DNA of 42,003 bases from Oscillospiraceae bacterium (lineage in GTDB: Bacteria; Bacillota; Clostridia; Oscillospirales; Oscillospiraceae): assembly GCA_017631155.1 (NCBI GenBank), contig JAGBTV010000008.1, positions 1 to 42,003 of the forward strand, read 5' to 3'. Made by a program: the position numbers and the translations under genes. The notes beneath the pieces are model-generated. The model was not told where the DNA came from. It worked only from the letters and a program-made list of their open reading frames with translations, and made no database searches. Shown here in pieces: positions 15,150-23,823 of the stretch; the first letter of the stretch is position 1; every line of letters begins with the position of its first letter.

Positions 15150-16247
15150 ATGAAATTAGGTATCGTAGGACTGCCCAATGTTGGCAAGTCTACTCTGTTC
15201 AACGCCATTACCAATGCCGGTGTTCCTGCCGACAACTATGCATTCTGCACCATTGATCCCAATGTGGGTGTGGTATCCGTTCCCGATGAGCGGCTGGATT
15301 GGCTCAGCGATTTCCATCAGCCCAAGAAGACCACTCCCGCTGTCATTGAATTTGTAGACATTGCCGGTCTTGTAAAGGGCGCAAGCAAGGGCGAAGGTCT
15401 TGGTAACAAGTTCCTCAGTAACATCCGCACCACCGATGCCATTGTCCATGTGGTTCGTTGCTTTGAAGATTCCAATGTTACCCATGTGGAAGGCAGCACC
15501 GATCCTCTGCGTGACATTGAGATCATCAATTTGGAACTGGTTATGGCGGATATCGAAATGGTGGAGCGCCGGATCGACAAGGCCCAGAAGGCTATGAAGG
15601 GCGGCGACAAGAAGTTTGCCCGGGAGGTCGACCTGTTCACCCAGCTGCTGCAGCATCTGAATGAGGGCAAGCTGGCCCGCACCTTTACGGATGATGCAGA
15701 AGACCTGGCGCTGATCGGCACCTCCGATCTGCTGACTCTGAAAAAGACCATTTATGTTGCCAACCTGGCAGAGTCTGAGGTCAATGAACCGGAAAGCAAC
15801 CGTCACTACATGGCCGTTAAGGCACTGGCCGACGAAGAAGGCAGCCAGCTGCTGCCCATCTGCGCCAAGCTGGAAGCTGACATTGCCGAACTGGACGACC
15901 CCGAGGAAAAAGCCATGTTCATGGAAGAATTGGGTGTTGCAGAGTCCGGTCTCGACCGGCTCATTAAGTCCAGCTATACATTGCTTGGTCTGATTTCCTT
16001 CCTCACCGCCGGCAGCGACGAGTGCCGGGCCTGGACCATCAAGCGTGGCACCAAAGCACCCCAGGCAGCCGGTAAGATCCACACCGATTTCGAGCGGGGC
16101 TTTATTCGCGCAGAAGTCATTGCCTTCGAGGATATGAAGGTCTGCGGTACTATGGCCAATGCGAAGTCCAAGGGTCTTGTCCGCAGTGAAGGCAAAGAGT
16201 ACGTCATGAAAGATGGCGACATTGTGAATTTCCTGTTTAATGTATGA
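15150..16247 (+). CDS. ychF: YchF/EngD, Obg-family ATPase, 365 aa
   Basis: A ribosome-associated P-loop ATPase of the Obg group, implicated in translation control and stress. The P-loop GLPNVGKSTLFNAIT is at 6-20 and DIAGLVKGASKGEGLGNKFL is the switch II region. The usual NKxD is replaced by the YchF-specific NxxE type (YVANLAESEV), which gives ATP preference. A coiled-coil insert (about 120-180) and C-terminal TGS domain (DFERGFIRAEVIAFEDM, KEYVMKDGDIVNFLFNV) complete a full-length protein. GAAGGAG precedes the ATG. It is the first core gene right of the island; its native promoter is not visible and may have been displaced by the insertion. Confidence 0.97.
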   Translation: MKLGIVGLPNVGKSTLFNAITNAGVPADNYAFCTIDPNVGVVSVPDERLDWLSDFHQPKKTTPAVIEFVDIAGLVKGASKGEGLGNKFLSNIRTTDAIVHVVRCFEDSNVTHVEGSTDPLRDIEIINLELVMADIEMVERRIDKAQKAMKGGDKKFAREVDLFTQLLQHLNEGKLARTFTDDAEDLALIGTSDLLTLKKTIYVANLAESEVNEPESNRHYMAVKALADEEGSQLLPICAKLEADIAELDDPEEKAMFMEELGVAESGLDRLIKSSYTLLGLISFLTAGSDECRAWTIKRGTKAPQAAGKIHTDFERGFIRAEVIAFEDMKVCGTMANAKSKGLVRSEGKEYVMKDGDIVNFLFNV

Positions 16248-16252
16248 TTTAC

Positions 16253-16283
16253 ACTCCCACCGGCTTCGGTGGGAGTTTTTTTG
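16253..16283 (+). terminator. Terminator of ychF
   Basis: A perfect 10-bp stem ACTCCCACCG / CGGTGGGAGT around GCTT is followed by a T-run. Confidence 0.92.
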
Positions 16284-16301
16284 TATATATTGTATGTCCA
16301 A

Positions 16302-16336
16302 TTGTCATTGACAACAAAATAGTGCTATGTTATAAT
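16302..16336 (+). promoter_or_regulatory. Promoter of the pyrimidine operon with palindrome over the -35
   Basis: TTGACA (16308-16313), 17 bases, TATAAT (16331-16336): perfect vegetative consensus. TTGTCA-T-TGACAA (16302-16314) is a perfect palindrome covering the -35 and could be an operator. Only about 40 bases separate the expected start from pyrC, too short for a PyrR-type attenuator. Confidence 0.88.
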
Positions 16337-16384
16337 AATTCAGATAATTAGAGAAGTATGGCTTTATCGAGAAAGGAGACCGTT

Positions 16385-17614
16385 ATGGCAATGCAGATGG
16401 AAACTAACAACATGCAGATTCCTGCTTGTAAGCCCAATGTTCGTGTTTCTATTTTTGACCGTCTTTCTTCCGTTGATCTTTGTGCTTTCAATTCCCCTGA
16501 ATATACGATTCTTCCCGGCTTTTGTGATGTGCATGTGCATTTCAGAGAGCCGGGTTTTTCTTACAAAGAGACGATTTTGACCGGTTCTTTGGCCGCAGCC
16601 CGTGGTGGCTATACCGCCGTGTGCACCATGCCCAACCTGAACCCGGTTCCGGACAGCAAGACAAACTTGAAGCAGCAGTTAGATCTGATCCGGCAGGACG
16701 GCATGATCCACATCTACCCCTACGGTTCTATTACCGTGGGACAAAAGGGACAGGAACTGTCTGATATGAAGGGCATGGCTCCCAATGTGATCGCTTTTTC
16801 TGATGACGGAAAGGGCATTCAAACCGAGGACATGATGCGCAGTGCCATGCTGCAAGCCAAGTCCTTGAATAAGCTGATCGTAGCCCACTGTGAGGACGAG
16901 TCCTTGTTGAACGGTGGCTATATTCACGACGGTGACTACGCCCGAGAAAATCACCATCGGGGCATCTGCTCGGAAAGCGAATGGGGGCAGATCGCCCGGG
17001 ACTTAAAGCTGGTAAAAGAAACCGGCTGTGCCTATCACATATGCCACATCTCCACCAAAGAAAGCGTGGAGCTGATCCGCAAAGCGAAAAAAGACGGCTT
17101 AAATGTCACCTGCGAAACTGCGCCCCACTATCTGATTATGGACGACAGCTTCCTGCAGGAAGACGGCCGCTACAAGATGAATCCCCCGCTCCGGGGCGCA
17201 GAAGACAGGAAGGCCCTGATCGAAGGTCTGATCGACGGCACCATCGACATGATCGCTACTGACCACGCTCCTCACTCCGAAGAGGAAAAGAGCAAAGGTT
17301 TGGACGGCAGTAATTTCGGCATCGTTGGAATAGAAACCGCATTCCCCCTGCTGTATACCTACCTTGTCAAAGAGGGAATCCTTACTATGGAGCGTTTGAT
17401 GGAGCTGCTGGTTACCAATCCCCGGAAGCGCTTCGGCATTCAGCAGGGCTGCGATTTCTCCATTTGGGATCTTCGGCAGAGCTATATTATCGAACCTGAA
17501 GAGTTCCAATCCATGGGTAAGTCCACCCCCTTCTCCGGCTGGCGAGTTTGGGGCCGCTGCCTGGCTACGGTTTGTGACAGCAAGCTGGTATGGCTGGAAA
17601 AAGTAAGAAAGTAA
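16385..17614 (+). CDS. pyrC: Dihydroorotase, 409 aa
   Basis: Closes N-carbamoyl-aspartate to dihydroorotate, step 3 of UMP synthesis. The metal-binding DVHVHFREPG motif, IVAHCEDES, YHICHIST and the ATDHAPHS active-site segment are all present. The protein is of the PyrC/AllB-type class I group, with an unusually short N-terminal beta-sandwich part (catalytic barrel begins by residue 50) and a short C-terminus. AAAGGAG lies before ATG 16385; the upstream ATG at 16358 has no proper site. First gene of the operon, 31 bases before carB. Confidence 0.93.
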   Translation: MAMQMETNNMQIPACKPNVRVSIFDRLSSVDLCAFNSPEYTILPGFCDVHVHFREPGFSYKETILTGSLAAARGGYTAVCTMPNLNPVPDSKTNLKQQLDLIRQDGMIHIYPYGSITVGQKGQELSDMKGMAPNVIAFSDDGKGIQTEDMMRSAMLQAKSLNKLIVAHCEDESLLNGGYIHDGDYARENHHRGICSESEWGQIARDLKLVKETGCAYHICHISTKESVELIRKAKKDGLNVTCETAPHYLIMDDSFLQEDGRYKMNPPLRGAEDRKALIEGLIDGTIDMIATDHAPHSEEEKSKGLDGSNFGIVGIETAFPLLYTYLVKEGILTMERLMELLVTNPRKRFGIQQGCDFSIWDLRQSYIIEPEEFQSMGKSTPFSGWRVWGRCLATVCDSKLVWLEKVRK

Positions 17615-17645
17615 TTTGTTTGAATATAGATATGGAGGCATTATT

Positions 17646-20600
17646 ATGGCAAAGCGTACAGATTTAAAGAAAATTATGATTATCGGTTCCGGCCCTATCG
17701 TAATTGGTCAGGCCGCAGAGTTTGACTATGCCGGTACACAGGCCTGTCTGGCTCTGAAGGAAGAAGGCTACGAAGTCGTTCTGGTCAACTCCAATCCCGC
17801 AACCATTATGACGGATACCACCATCGCCGACAAGGTTTATATGGAGCCTCTGACCCTGGAATATGTGGCTAAGATCATCCGTTATGAGCGTCCCGATGCT
17901 ATCGTTCCCGGTATCGGTGGTCAGACCGGTCTGAACCTAGCCATGCAGCTGGAAAAGAAGGGCATTCTGAAGGAGTGCCGTGTCAAGCTGCTGGGCACCT
18001 CCAGCGCATCCATTGAGCGTGCTGAGGACCGTGAACTGTTCAAAGAGCTTTGCGAGGAGATCGGCGAGCCGGTTATCCCCTCTGAGATCACCTACTCCAT
18101 TGAAGAAGCCAAGGAAGCTGCCAAGCGGATCGGCTATCCTGTTGTTTTGCGCCCTGCTTTCACTTTGGGCGGCACCGGTGGCGGCTTCGCTTACAGCGAA
18201 GAAGAACTGGTGGATATCGGCATCAACGCCTTTAACCTGTCCCCCGTTCATCAAGTTCTGATTGAAAAGTCCGTCAAGGGCTACAAGGAAATCGAATTTG
18301 AAGTCATGCGCGACGGCACAGACCATGCCATCACCATCTGCGGCATGGAAAACATTGATCCTGTTGGTGTGCACACCGGTGACTCCCTGGTTGTTGCCCC
18401 CATTATGACCCTCAGCCCCGAAGATCAGAAAATGCTGAATGATTCTGCCATTAAGATCATCCGTGCGCTGAAAATCGAAGGCGGCTGTAATGTTCAGTTC
18501 GCCCTGGATCCCCACTCCTCTCAGTACTATCTGATTGAGGTCAACCCCCGTGTTTCCCGTTCTTCCGCCTTGGCTTCCAAGGCTTCCGGCTACCCCATCG
18601 CCCGGGTCACTGCTAAGATCGCTGTGGGTATGACTTTGGAAGAGATCAAGATTGCCAACACCAATGCCGCCTTTGAGCCAAAGCTTGACTATGTAATCGC
18701 CAAGCTGCCCCGGTTCCCCTTTGATAAGTTTACCTCTGCTACCAATACCCTGGGAACGCAGATGAAAGCCACCGGTGAAATCATGGGTATCGGCTCCACT
18801 TTGGAAGAGTGTCTGCTGAAGGGTATACGTTCCTGTGAGATCGGTGCCAACCACATCTATCTCCCCAAGTTTGACAACATGTCCAAGGAAGACCTGCTGG
18901 AGTATATCCGTGTCTTCCGGGATGACAACATCTATGCCATCGCGGAGCTGATCTATCACGGTGTTTCTTTGGAGAAGCTCCATGAAATCACTCAGATCAC
19001 CCCCTACTTCCTGGAAGCTATCAAGCGAATCGTGGACATGGAAGAGACCTTGAAGGCCAATGTCCGCAACCTGGACACTTTGATCGCCGCAAAGAAGATG
19101 GGCTTTGGTGACAAGTATATTGCCCGTCTGTGGAAGTGCAGCGAACTGGATGTTTATAACTTCCGCAAAGAAAACAACGTATTCCCCGTATTCAAGATGG
19201 TAGACACCTGCCATACCGGTGCCTATATCCCCTATTTCTACTCTTCCTATACCGGTGAAAATGCCTCTATTGTCACCGACAAGAAGAAAATTGTAGTGCT
19301 TGGTGCCGGCCCCATCCGTATCGGCCAGGGTGTGGAATTCGACTATTCCACCGTCCATGGCGTTATGACCATCAAAAATGCCGGTTATGAAGCCATCATC
19401 ATCAACAACAACCCCGAAACCGTTTCTACCGACTACACCACCGCCGACAAGCTGTACTTTGAGCCCCTGACTCCTGAAGATGTGATGAACATCATCGAGT
19501 TTGAAAAGCCCATTGGTGTTATTGCTTCCCTGGGCGGTCAAACCGCTATCAATTTGGCACAGCCCTTGGCAGATCGCGGTGTGAAGATCATCGGTACAGA
19601 CTGCGCTGCTATTGATAAGGCCGAAGACCGGAACGCCTTCGAAAACCTGCTCAACGAGCTGAACATCCCCCGGGCTAAGGGTCAGGCTGTTACCAAGATT
19701 GAAGACGGCATTGCCGCTGCAGCAGAGATCGGCTATCCTGTTTTGGTGCGTCCCAGCTTCGTGCTGGGTGGCCGCGCTATGCAGATCGTTGCCAACGAGG
19801 AGCAGCTGCGCCACTATCTGAAGACCGCTGTTGAAATCGACGAGGACAAGCCCGTCTTGGTCGACAAATATATCGAGGGCCGCGAGGTGGAGATCGACGC
19901 CATCTGCGACGGTCGGAATGTGTTTGTTCCCGGTATCATGGAACTGGTAGAGCGTACCGGTGTCCACTCCGGTGACTCCATCTCCGTCTATCCCTCCTTC
20001 TCCATCTCTGACAAGGTCAAGGGCATCATCCTGCAGTATGCCAAGAAGCTGGGCTTGGGTATCGGCATTGTGGGTCTTTTCAACATTCAGTTCATCGTTG
20101 ATAAGGATGACAATGTGTTTATCATCGAAGTCAACCCCCGTTCTTCCCGTACTGTCCCCTTCCTCTCCAAGGCTACCGGATACTCTCTGGCTGACATTGC
20201 CACCGAGGTCATTCTTGGTAAGAGCCTGAAGGAACTGGGTCTGTTTGACATCTACCCCGACGAGAAGTCTCGTTACTATGTCAAGGCGCCTGTCTTCTCC
20301 TTCAACAAGATCCGCGGTTTGGATGCCTATCTGTCTCCCGAAATGAAGTCTACCGGTGAAGCTATCGGCTATGACAACTCCCTCAACCGTGCTCTGTATA
20401 AAGCTCTGCAAGCTTCCGGTATGCATCTGCAGAACTACGGCACCGTCCTGGCCACCATCGCCGACAAGGATAAGGACGAAGCTTTGGAACTGATCCGTCG
20501 CTTCTACAACCTGGGCTTCAACATTGAAGCAACTGCCGGCACTGCAAAATACCTGAAAGAACACGGTATTCGCACTCACCTGCTTCACAAGATCAGCGAA

Positions 20601-20813
20601 GGCAGTGACGAGATTCCCAACGCTCTGCGTCAGGGACACATCGCCTATGTCATCAACACCCGGGATCCCGGCTCCGATCAGAACGACGGCATCCACATCC
20701 GACAGCTGGCTACCGAGTACAATGTGACTATGTTCACCGCTTTGGATACTGTTAAGGTTCTGCTGGACGTTTTGGAAGAAACCACCCTGACCATTTCCAC
20801 CATTGACGCCTAA
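17646..20813 (+). CDS. carB: Carbamoyl-phosphate synthase large subunit, 1055 aa
   Basis: Makes carbamoyl phosphate from bicarbonate, ammonia and 2 ATP. Two homologous ATP-grasp halves are seen: each opens with a GSGPIVIGQAAEFDYAGTQA / GAGPIRIGQGVEFDYSTVHG segment (residues about 13 and 552) and contains EVNPRVSRSSALASKA / EVNPRSSRTVPFLSKA. A C-terminal MGS-like allosteric domain starts about 930 (KDEALELIRRFYNLGF). Full length. GGAGG precedes ATG 17646. No carA lies next to it, so the glutaminase subunit must be encoded elsewhere. Codon use is strongly biased, as for a highly expressed gene. The final TAA is 9 bases before pyrK. Confidence 0.97.
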   Translation: MAKRTDLKKIMIIGSGPIVIGQAAEFDYAGTQACLALKEEGYEVVLVNSNPATIMTDTTIADKVYMEPLTLEYVAKIIRYERPDAIVPGIGGQTGLNLAMQLEKKGILKECRVKLLGTSSASIERAEDRELFKELCEEIGEPVIPSEITYSIEEAKEAAKRIGYPVVLRPAFTLGGTGGGFAYSEEELVDIGINAFNLSPVHQVLIEKSVKGYKEIEFEVMRDGTDHAITICGMENIDPVGVHTGDSLVVAPIMTLSPEDQKMLNDSAIKIIRALKIEGGCNVQFALDPHSSQYYLIEVNPRVSRSSALASKASGYPIARVTAKIAVGMTLEEIKIANTNAAFEPKLDYVIAKLPRFPFDKFTSATNTLGTQMKATGEIMGIGSTLEECLLKGIRSCEIGANHIYLPKFDNMSKEDLLEYIRVFRDDNIYAIAELIYHGVSLEKLHEITQITPYFLEAIKRIVDMEETLKANVRNLDTLIAAKKMGFGDKYIARLWKCSELDVYNFRKENNVFPVFKMVDTCHTGAYIPYFYSSYTGENASIVTDKKKIVVLGAGPIRIGQGVEFDYSTVHGVMTIKNAGYEAIIINNNPETVSTDYTTADKLYFEPLTPEDVMNIIEFEKPIGVIASLGGQTAINLAQPLADRGVKIIGTDCAAIDKAEDRNAFENLLNELNIPRAKGQAVTKIEDGIAAAAEIGYPVLVRPSFVLGGRAMQIVANEEQLRHYLKTAVEIDEDKPVLVDKYIEGREVEIDAICDGRNVFVPGIMELVERTGVHSGDSISVYPSFSISDKVKGIILQYAKKLGLGIGIVGLFNIQFIVDKDDNVFIIEVNPRSSRTVPFLSKATGYSLADIATEVILGKSLKELGLFDIYPDEKSRYYVKAPVFSFNKIRGLDAYLSPEMKSTGEAIGYDNSLNRALYKALQASGMHLQNYGTVLATIADKDKDEALELIRRFYNLGFNIEATAGTAKYLKEHGIRTHLLHKISEGSDEIPNALRQGHIAYVINTRDPGSDQNDGIHIRQLATEYNVTMFTALDTVKVLLDVLEETTLTISTIDA

Positions 20814-20822
20814 GGTGTTGAC

Positions 20823-21560
20823 ATGAAACAAAGTATTTTTTCGATTCTTTCCAACGAAGCGCTGACTGACAGCGTTTACAAAATGGTACTTGGCGGTGAC
20901 ACCTCCGCCATCACCGCTCCCGGTCAGTTCGTCAACATTTTGCTGGACGGACTGTATCTGCGCCGTCCCATTTCTGTGTGCGACTATGACGAAAGCACTC
21001 TGACCCTTGTCTACAAAGTGGTTGGCAAAGGCACAGAGCAAATGTCCCGGAAAACTGCCGGTGAAAAGCTGGACATTCTCACGGGTCTCGGCAATGGCTA
21101 CGACATGACCCTATCTGGTGATCGCCCGGTGCTGCTGGGCGGCGGTGTCGGCGTGCCTCCCCTGTATAACCTTGCCAAGAAGCTTCTTGCCCAGGGCAAG
21201 CTGGTTTCTGTGATTCTTGGCTTTAACACAAAATCCGAGATCTTCTACGAAGAGGAATTCCAAAAGCTTGGATGTGCTGTAACTGTTACTACTGTAGACG
21301 GCAGCTACGGCACCCAGGGTTTTGTTACCACCGCATTGGAAGCCATGGAGTATACTTACTTCTACACCTGTGGTCCTGAACCCATGCTGAAAGCCATCTA
21401 TAAGACATCCAACACCTCCGGTCAAATGAGCTTTGAGGAACGGATGGGCTGCGGTTTCGGTGCCTGCATGGGATGTTCCTGCAAGACTCTCACCGGCAAT
21501 AAGCGGATCTGCAAAGAAGGTCCTGTTATGAAGAAGGAGGAGATCTTATGGGAAAGCTGA
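20823..21560 (+). CDS. pyrK: Dihydroorotate dehydrogenase B, FAD/iron-sulfur electron-transfer subunit, 245 aa
   Basis: Passes electrons from dihydroorotate oxidation in PyrD to NAD+. It is a ferredoxin-reductase-like protein: FAD-binding LRRPISV, a GGGVGVPPL nucleotide site, CGPEPMLKAI, and a C-terminal [2Fe-2S] cluster motif MGCGFGACMGCSCKT. Its last 13 bases overlap pyrD, indicating coupled synthesis of the two subunits. Confidence 0.95.
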   Translation: MKQSIFSILSNEALTDSVYKMVLGGDTSAITAPGQFVNILLDGLYLRRPISVCDYDESTLTLVYKVVGKGTEQMSRKTAGEKLDILTGLGNGYDMTLSGDRPVLLGGGVGVPPLYNLAKKLLAQGKLVSVILGFNTKSEIFYEEEFQKLGCAVTVTTVDGSYGTQGFVTTALEAMEYTYFYTCGPEPMLKAIYKTSNTSGQMSFEERMGCGFGACMGCSCKTLTGNKRICKEGPVMKKEEILWES

Positions 21561-22459
21561 ATGTGAATCTTTGCGGCATCGAACTTTCTAATCCCGTTAT
21601 CCCCGCTTCCGGCACCTTCGGCTATGGCTATGAGTTTGCAGAACTCTATGACATTAATGAACTGGGAACCTTCTCTTTTAAGGGCACCACCAAGGATCCC
21701 CGGTTTGGCAATCCCACACCCCGGATTGCAGAGTGCACCGCCGGTATGATTAACGCCGTAGGTCTACAGAATCCCGGTGTGGAAAAAGTCATTTCTGAGG
21801 AACTCCCCAAACTGAAGGCTTGCTTCCACAAGCCGGTTATGGCAAATGTCAGCGGATTCTCTGTGGAAGACTATGCTTACACTTGCGAAAAACTGGACAA
21901 AGAGGAGCAAGTGGGGTGGTTGGAAGTCAATGTATCCTGCCCCAATGTACATGGCGGCGGCATGAGCTTCGGCACACAGCCGGAAGCTGCTGCGGAAGTT
22001 ACCCGGGCTGTGAAAGCTGTCACCACCAAGCCTGTGATTATCAAGCTTTCCCCCAATGTAACCGACATCGTTTCCATTGCAAAAGCCTGTGAAGATGCTG
22101 GTGCAGACGGTATCAGCCTGATTAACACATTACTGGGCATGCGCATCAACCTGCGCACCCGCAAGCCTGTCATTGCCAACAAAATGGGCGGTTTTTCCGG
22201 CAGTGCTATCTTCCCGGTAGCTGTGCGTATGGTCTACCAGGTTGCCAATGCCGTGAAAATCCCCGTCGTGGGTATGGGCGGTGTTTCCAGTGCCGAGGAT
22301 GTTATCGAAATGATGATAGCCGGCGCTACCGCAGTAGAAGTGGGTGCAGCAAACCTTGTAAATCCGTATATCTGCCGTGATATCATCCGGGATCTGCCGG
22401 AAGTCATGGCTCAGTATCATATCAACAGTTTAGAAGAGATTATAGGAGGCGTAAAGTAA
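21548..22459 (+). CDS. pyrD: Dihydroorotate dehydrogenase B, catalytic subunit (type 1B), 303 aa
   Basis: Oxidises dihydroorotate to orotate. An FMN-binding TIM barrel with NPVIPASGTFGYG near the start, the active-site Cys in NVSCPNVHGGGMSFG, the KLSPNVTDI strand and GMGGVSSAEDVIEMM for phosphate binding. The catalytic Cys and partner pyrK define type 1B (NAD-dependent). AAGGAGGAG precedes the ATG inside pyrK. The stop overlaps the pyrF start (TAATG). Confidence 0.96.
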   Translation: MGKLNVNLCGIELSNPVIPASGTFGYGYEFAELYDINELGTFSFKGTTKDPRFGNPTPRIAECTAGMINAVGLQNPGVEKVISEELPKLKACFHKPVMANVSGFSVEDYAYTCEKLDKEEQVGWLEVNVSCPNVHGGGMSFGTQPEAAAEVTRAVKAVTTKPVIIKLSPNVTDIVSIAKACEDAGADGISLINTLLGMRINLRTRKPVIANKMGGFSGSAIFPVAVRMVYQVANAVKIPVVGMGGVSSAEDVIEMMIAGATAVEVGAANLVNPYICRDIIRDLPEVMAQYHINSLEEIIGGVK

Positions 22460-23157
22460 TGGGTAAGGATGTAATTGTAGCGTGTGATTTTTCCTCCGCT
22501 GAGGCAACCTTCGCATTTTTGGACAAGTTCACCGGCCGAAAGCCCTTTGTGAAGATCGGCATGGAGCTGTATTATGCCGAGGGTCCCAGCATTGTTCGGG
22601 AAATCAAAGCCCGTGGCCATAAGATCTTTTTGGATCTAAAACTCCATGACATTCCCAACACCGTTAAGAAAGCCATGTCCGTTCTGCGGAACCTGGATGT
22701 AGATATTACCAACCTCCATGCCGCCGGTGCAACCGCTATGATGCAGGGTGCTTTGGAAGGACTGACACGGGAAGACGGCACCCGTCCCCTGCTGATCGCT
22801 GTCACCCAGCTGACCTCCACCGATCAGGAAACTTTGGAGAAAGATCTGATGATCCACGCGCCCATTGATGAAGTGGTCATGCACTATGCGGAAACCGCCA
22901 AGAACGCCGGTTTAGATGGTATCGTCTGCTCCCCCCTGGAAGCTGGCAAGGTACATGACAAGTGCGGCAAGAATTTCCTGACCGTGACACCCGGTGTCCG
23001 CTTTGCAGATGGTGATGTGGGCGATCAGAAGCGCGTCATGACCCCCGCTGCTGCCAAGGAGATCGGTTCTGACTACATCGTAGTCGGCCGCCCCATTACT
23101 GCCGCAGCTGATCCTGTGGCTGCATACGAGCGCTGCGTCGCTGAATTTTGTGACTAA
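22459..23157 (+). CDS. pyrF: Orotidine 5'-phosphate decarboxylase, 232 aa
   Basis: Converts OMP to UMP, last step of the pathway. The signature FLDLKLHDIPNTV holds the catalytic Lys-Asp-Lys-Asp array; CDFSSAEA at the N-terminus and TPGVRFADGDVGDQKRVMTP plus YIVVGRPI at the C-terminus complete the PyrF group 1 barrel. GGAGG lies upstream within the end of pyrD; pyrE follows after 11 bases. Confidence 0.96.
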   Translation: MGKDVIVACDFSSAEATFAFLDKFTGRKPFVKIGMELYYAEGPSIVREIKARGHKIFLDLKLHDIPNTVKKAMSVLRNLDVDITNLHAAGATAMMQGALEGLTREDGTRPLLIAVTQLTSTDQETLEKDLMIHAPIDEVVMHYAETAKNAGLDGIVCSPLEAGKVHDKCGKNFLTVTPGVRFADGDVGDQKRVMTPAAAKEIGSDYIVVGRPITAAADPVAAYERCVAEFCD

Positions 23158-23168
23158 GGAGATAGAAA

Positions 23169-23822
23169 ATGGAAGCCTACAAGAGAGAATTTATTGAATT
23201 TCTGCAGGGTGCCGGTGTGCTGAAGTTTGGCGACTTCACCGCCAAATCCGGCCGCAAGATCCCTTATTTCGTCAATGCAGGTATGATTAAGACCGGCGAT
23301 CAGATCACCAAGATGGGTGAATTCTACGCAAGGGCGTATTTCGATAAAATGGGCAAAAAAGAAGCTGTCCTGTACGGACCTGCCTACAAAGGCATTTCCC
23401 TGTCCATCTCTGCTGCTGTTGCCCTTTCCAAAAACGGGCTGAATGTGCCTTTCTTCTTCAACCGAAAAGAAGTAAAGGATCACGGCGAAGGCGGCACCTT
23501 CGTTGGCTATGTTCCCCAGGCCGGTGAAGAGATTGTCATTATCGAAGATGTCATCACCGCCGGTACTGCCATCCGTGAGAGCATGGAAATCCTGAAGCAC
23601 CTGGAAGGCACCAAAGTTATCGCCACCTTCATCATGGTTGACCGCAAAGAGAAGGGCCAGACCCAGAAGGGCGCCATGCAGGAGATTGAGGAACAGTTTG
23701 GCTTCCCCGTGTACTCTGTTGTGGATGTATATGATATCATTGAGTACCTGGAAGAAGATCCTGCCAACGAAGAAAATGTTACCCGTATCAAGAACTACCT
23801 GGCTGTGAATGGAGCGAAGTAA
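23169..23822 (+). CDS. pyrE: Orotate phosphoribosyltransferase, 217 aa
   Basis: Joins orotate and PRPP to make OMP. The PRPP-binding signature [16 protein letters not shown] is at about 125-140, and the flexible loop with [12 protein letters not shown] precedes it. [14 protein letters not shown] resembles the N-terminal substrate segment. Family length. AAGGAG lies 9 bases before the ATG; the stop and the pyrB start are one base apart. Confidence 0.96.
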   Translation: MEAYKREFIEFLQGAGVLKFGDFTAKSGRKIPYFVNAGMIKTGDQITKMGEFYARAYFDKMGKKEAVLYGPAYKGISLSISAAVALSKNGLNVPFFFNRKEVKDHGEGGTFVGYVPQAGEEIVIIEDVITAGTAIRESMEILKHLEGTKVIATFIMVDRKEKGQTQKGAMQEIEEQFGFPVYSVVDVYDIIEYLEEDPANEENVTRIKNYLAVNGAK

Positions 23823-23823
23823 T

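Noticed and set aside
15156..16301. A 381-codon minus-strand frame opposite ychF
   Set aside because: Antisense shadow of ychF with the same codon-bias cause; its start lies in the terminator region.
16337..16384. PyrR attenuator or riboswitch in the pyr leader
   Set aside because: The leader is only about 40 bases, with no hairpin pair and no PyrR-binding loop sequence.
17937..21041. A 1,034-codon open frame on the minus strand opposite carB and pyrK
   Set aside because: It is the antisense of carB, whose biased codons avoid stops in that frame. It has no ribosome binding site and no protein family character.
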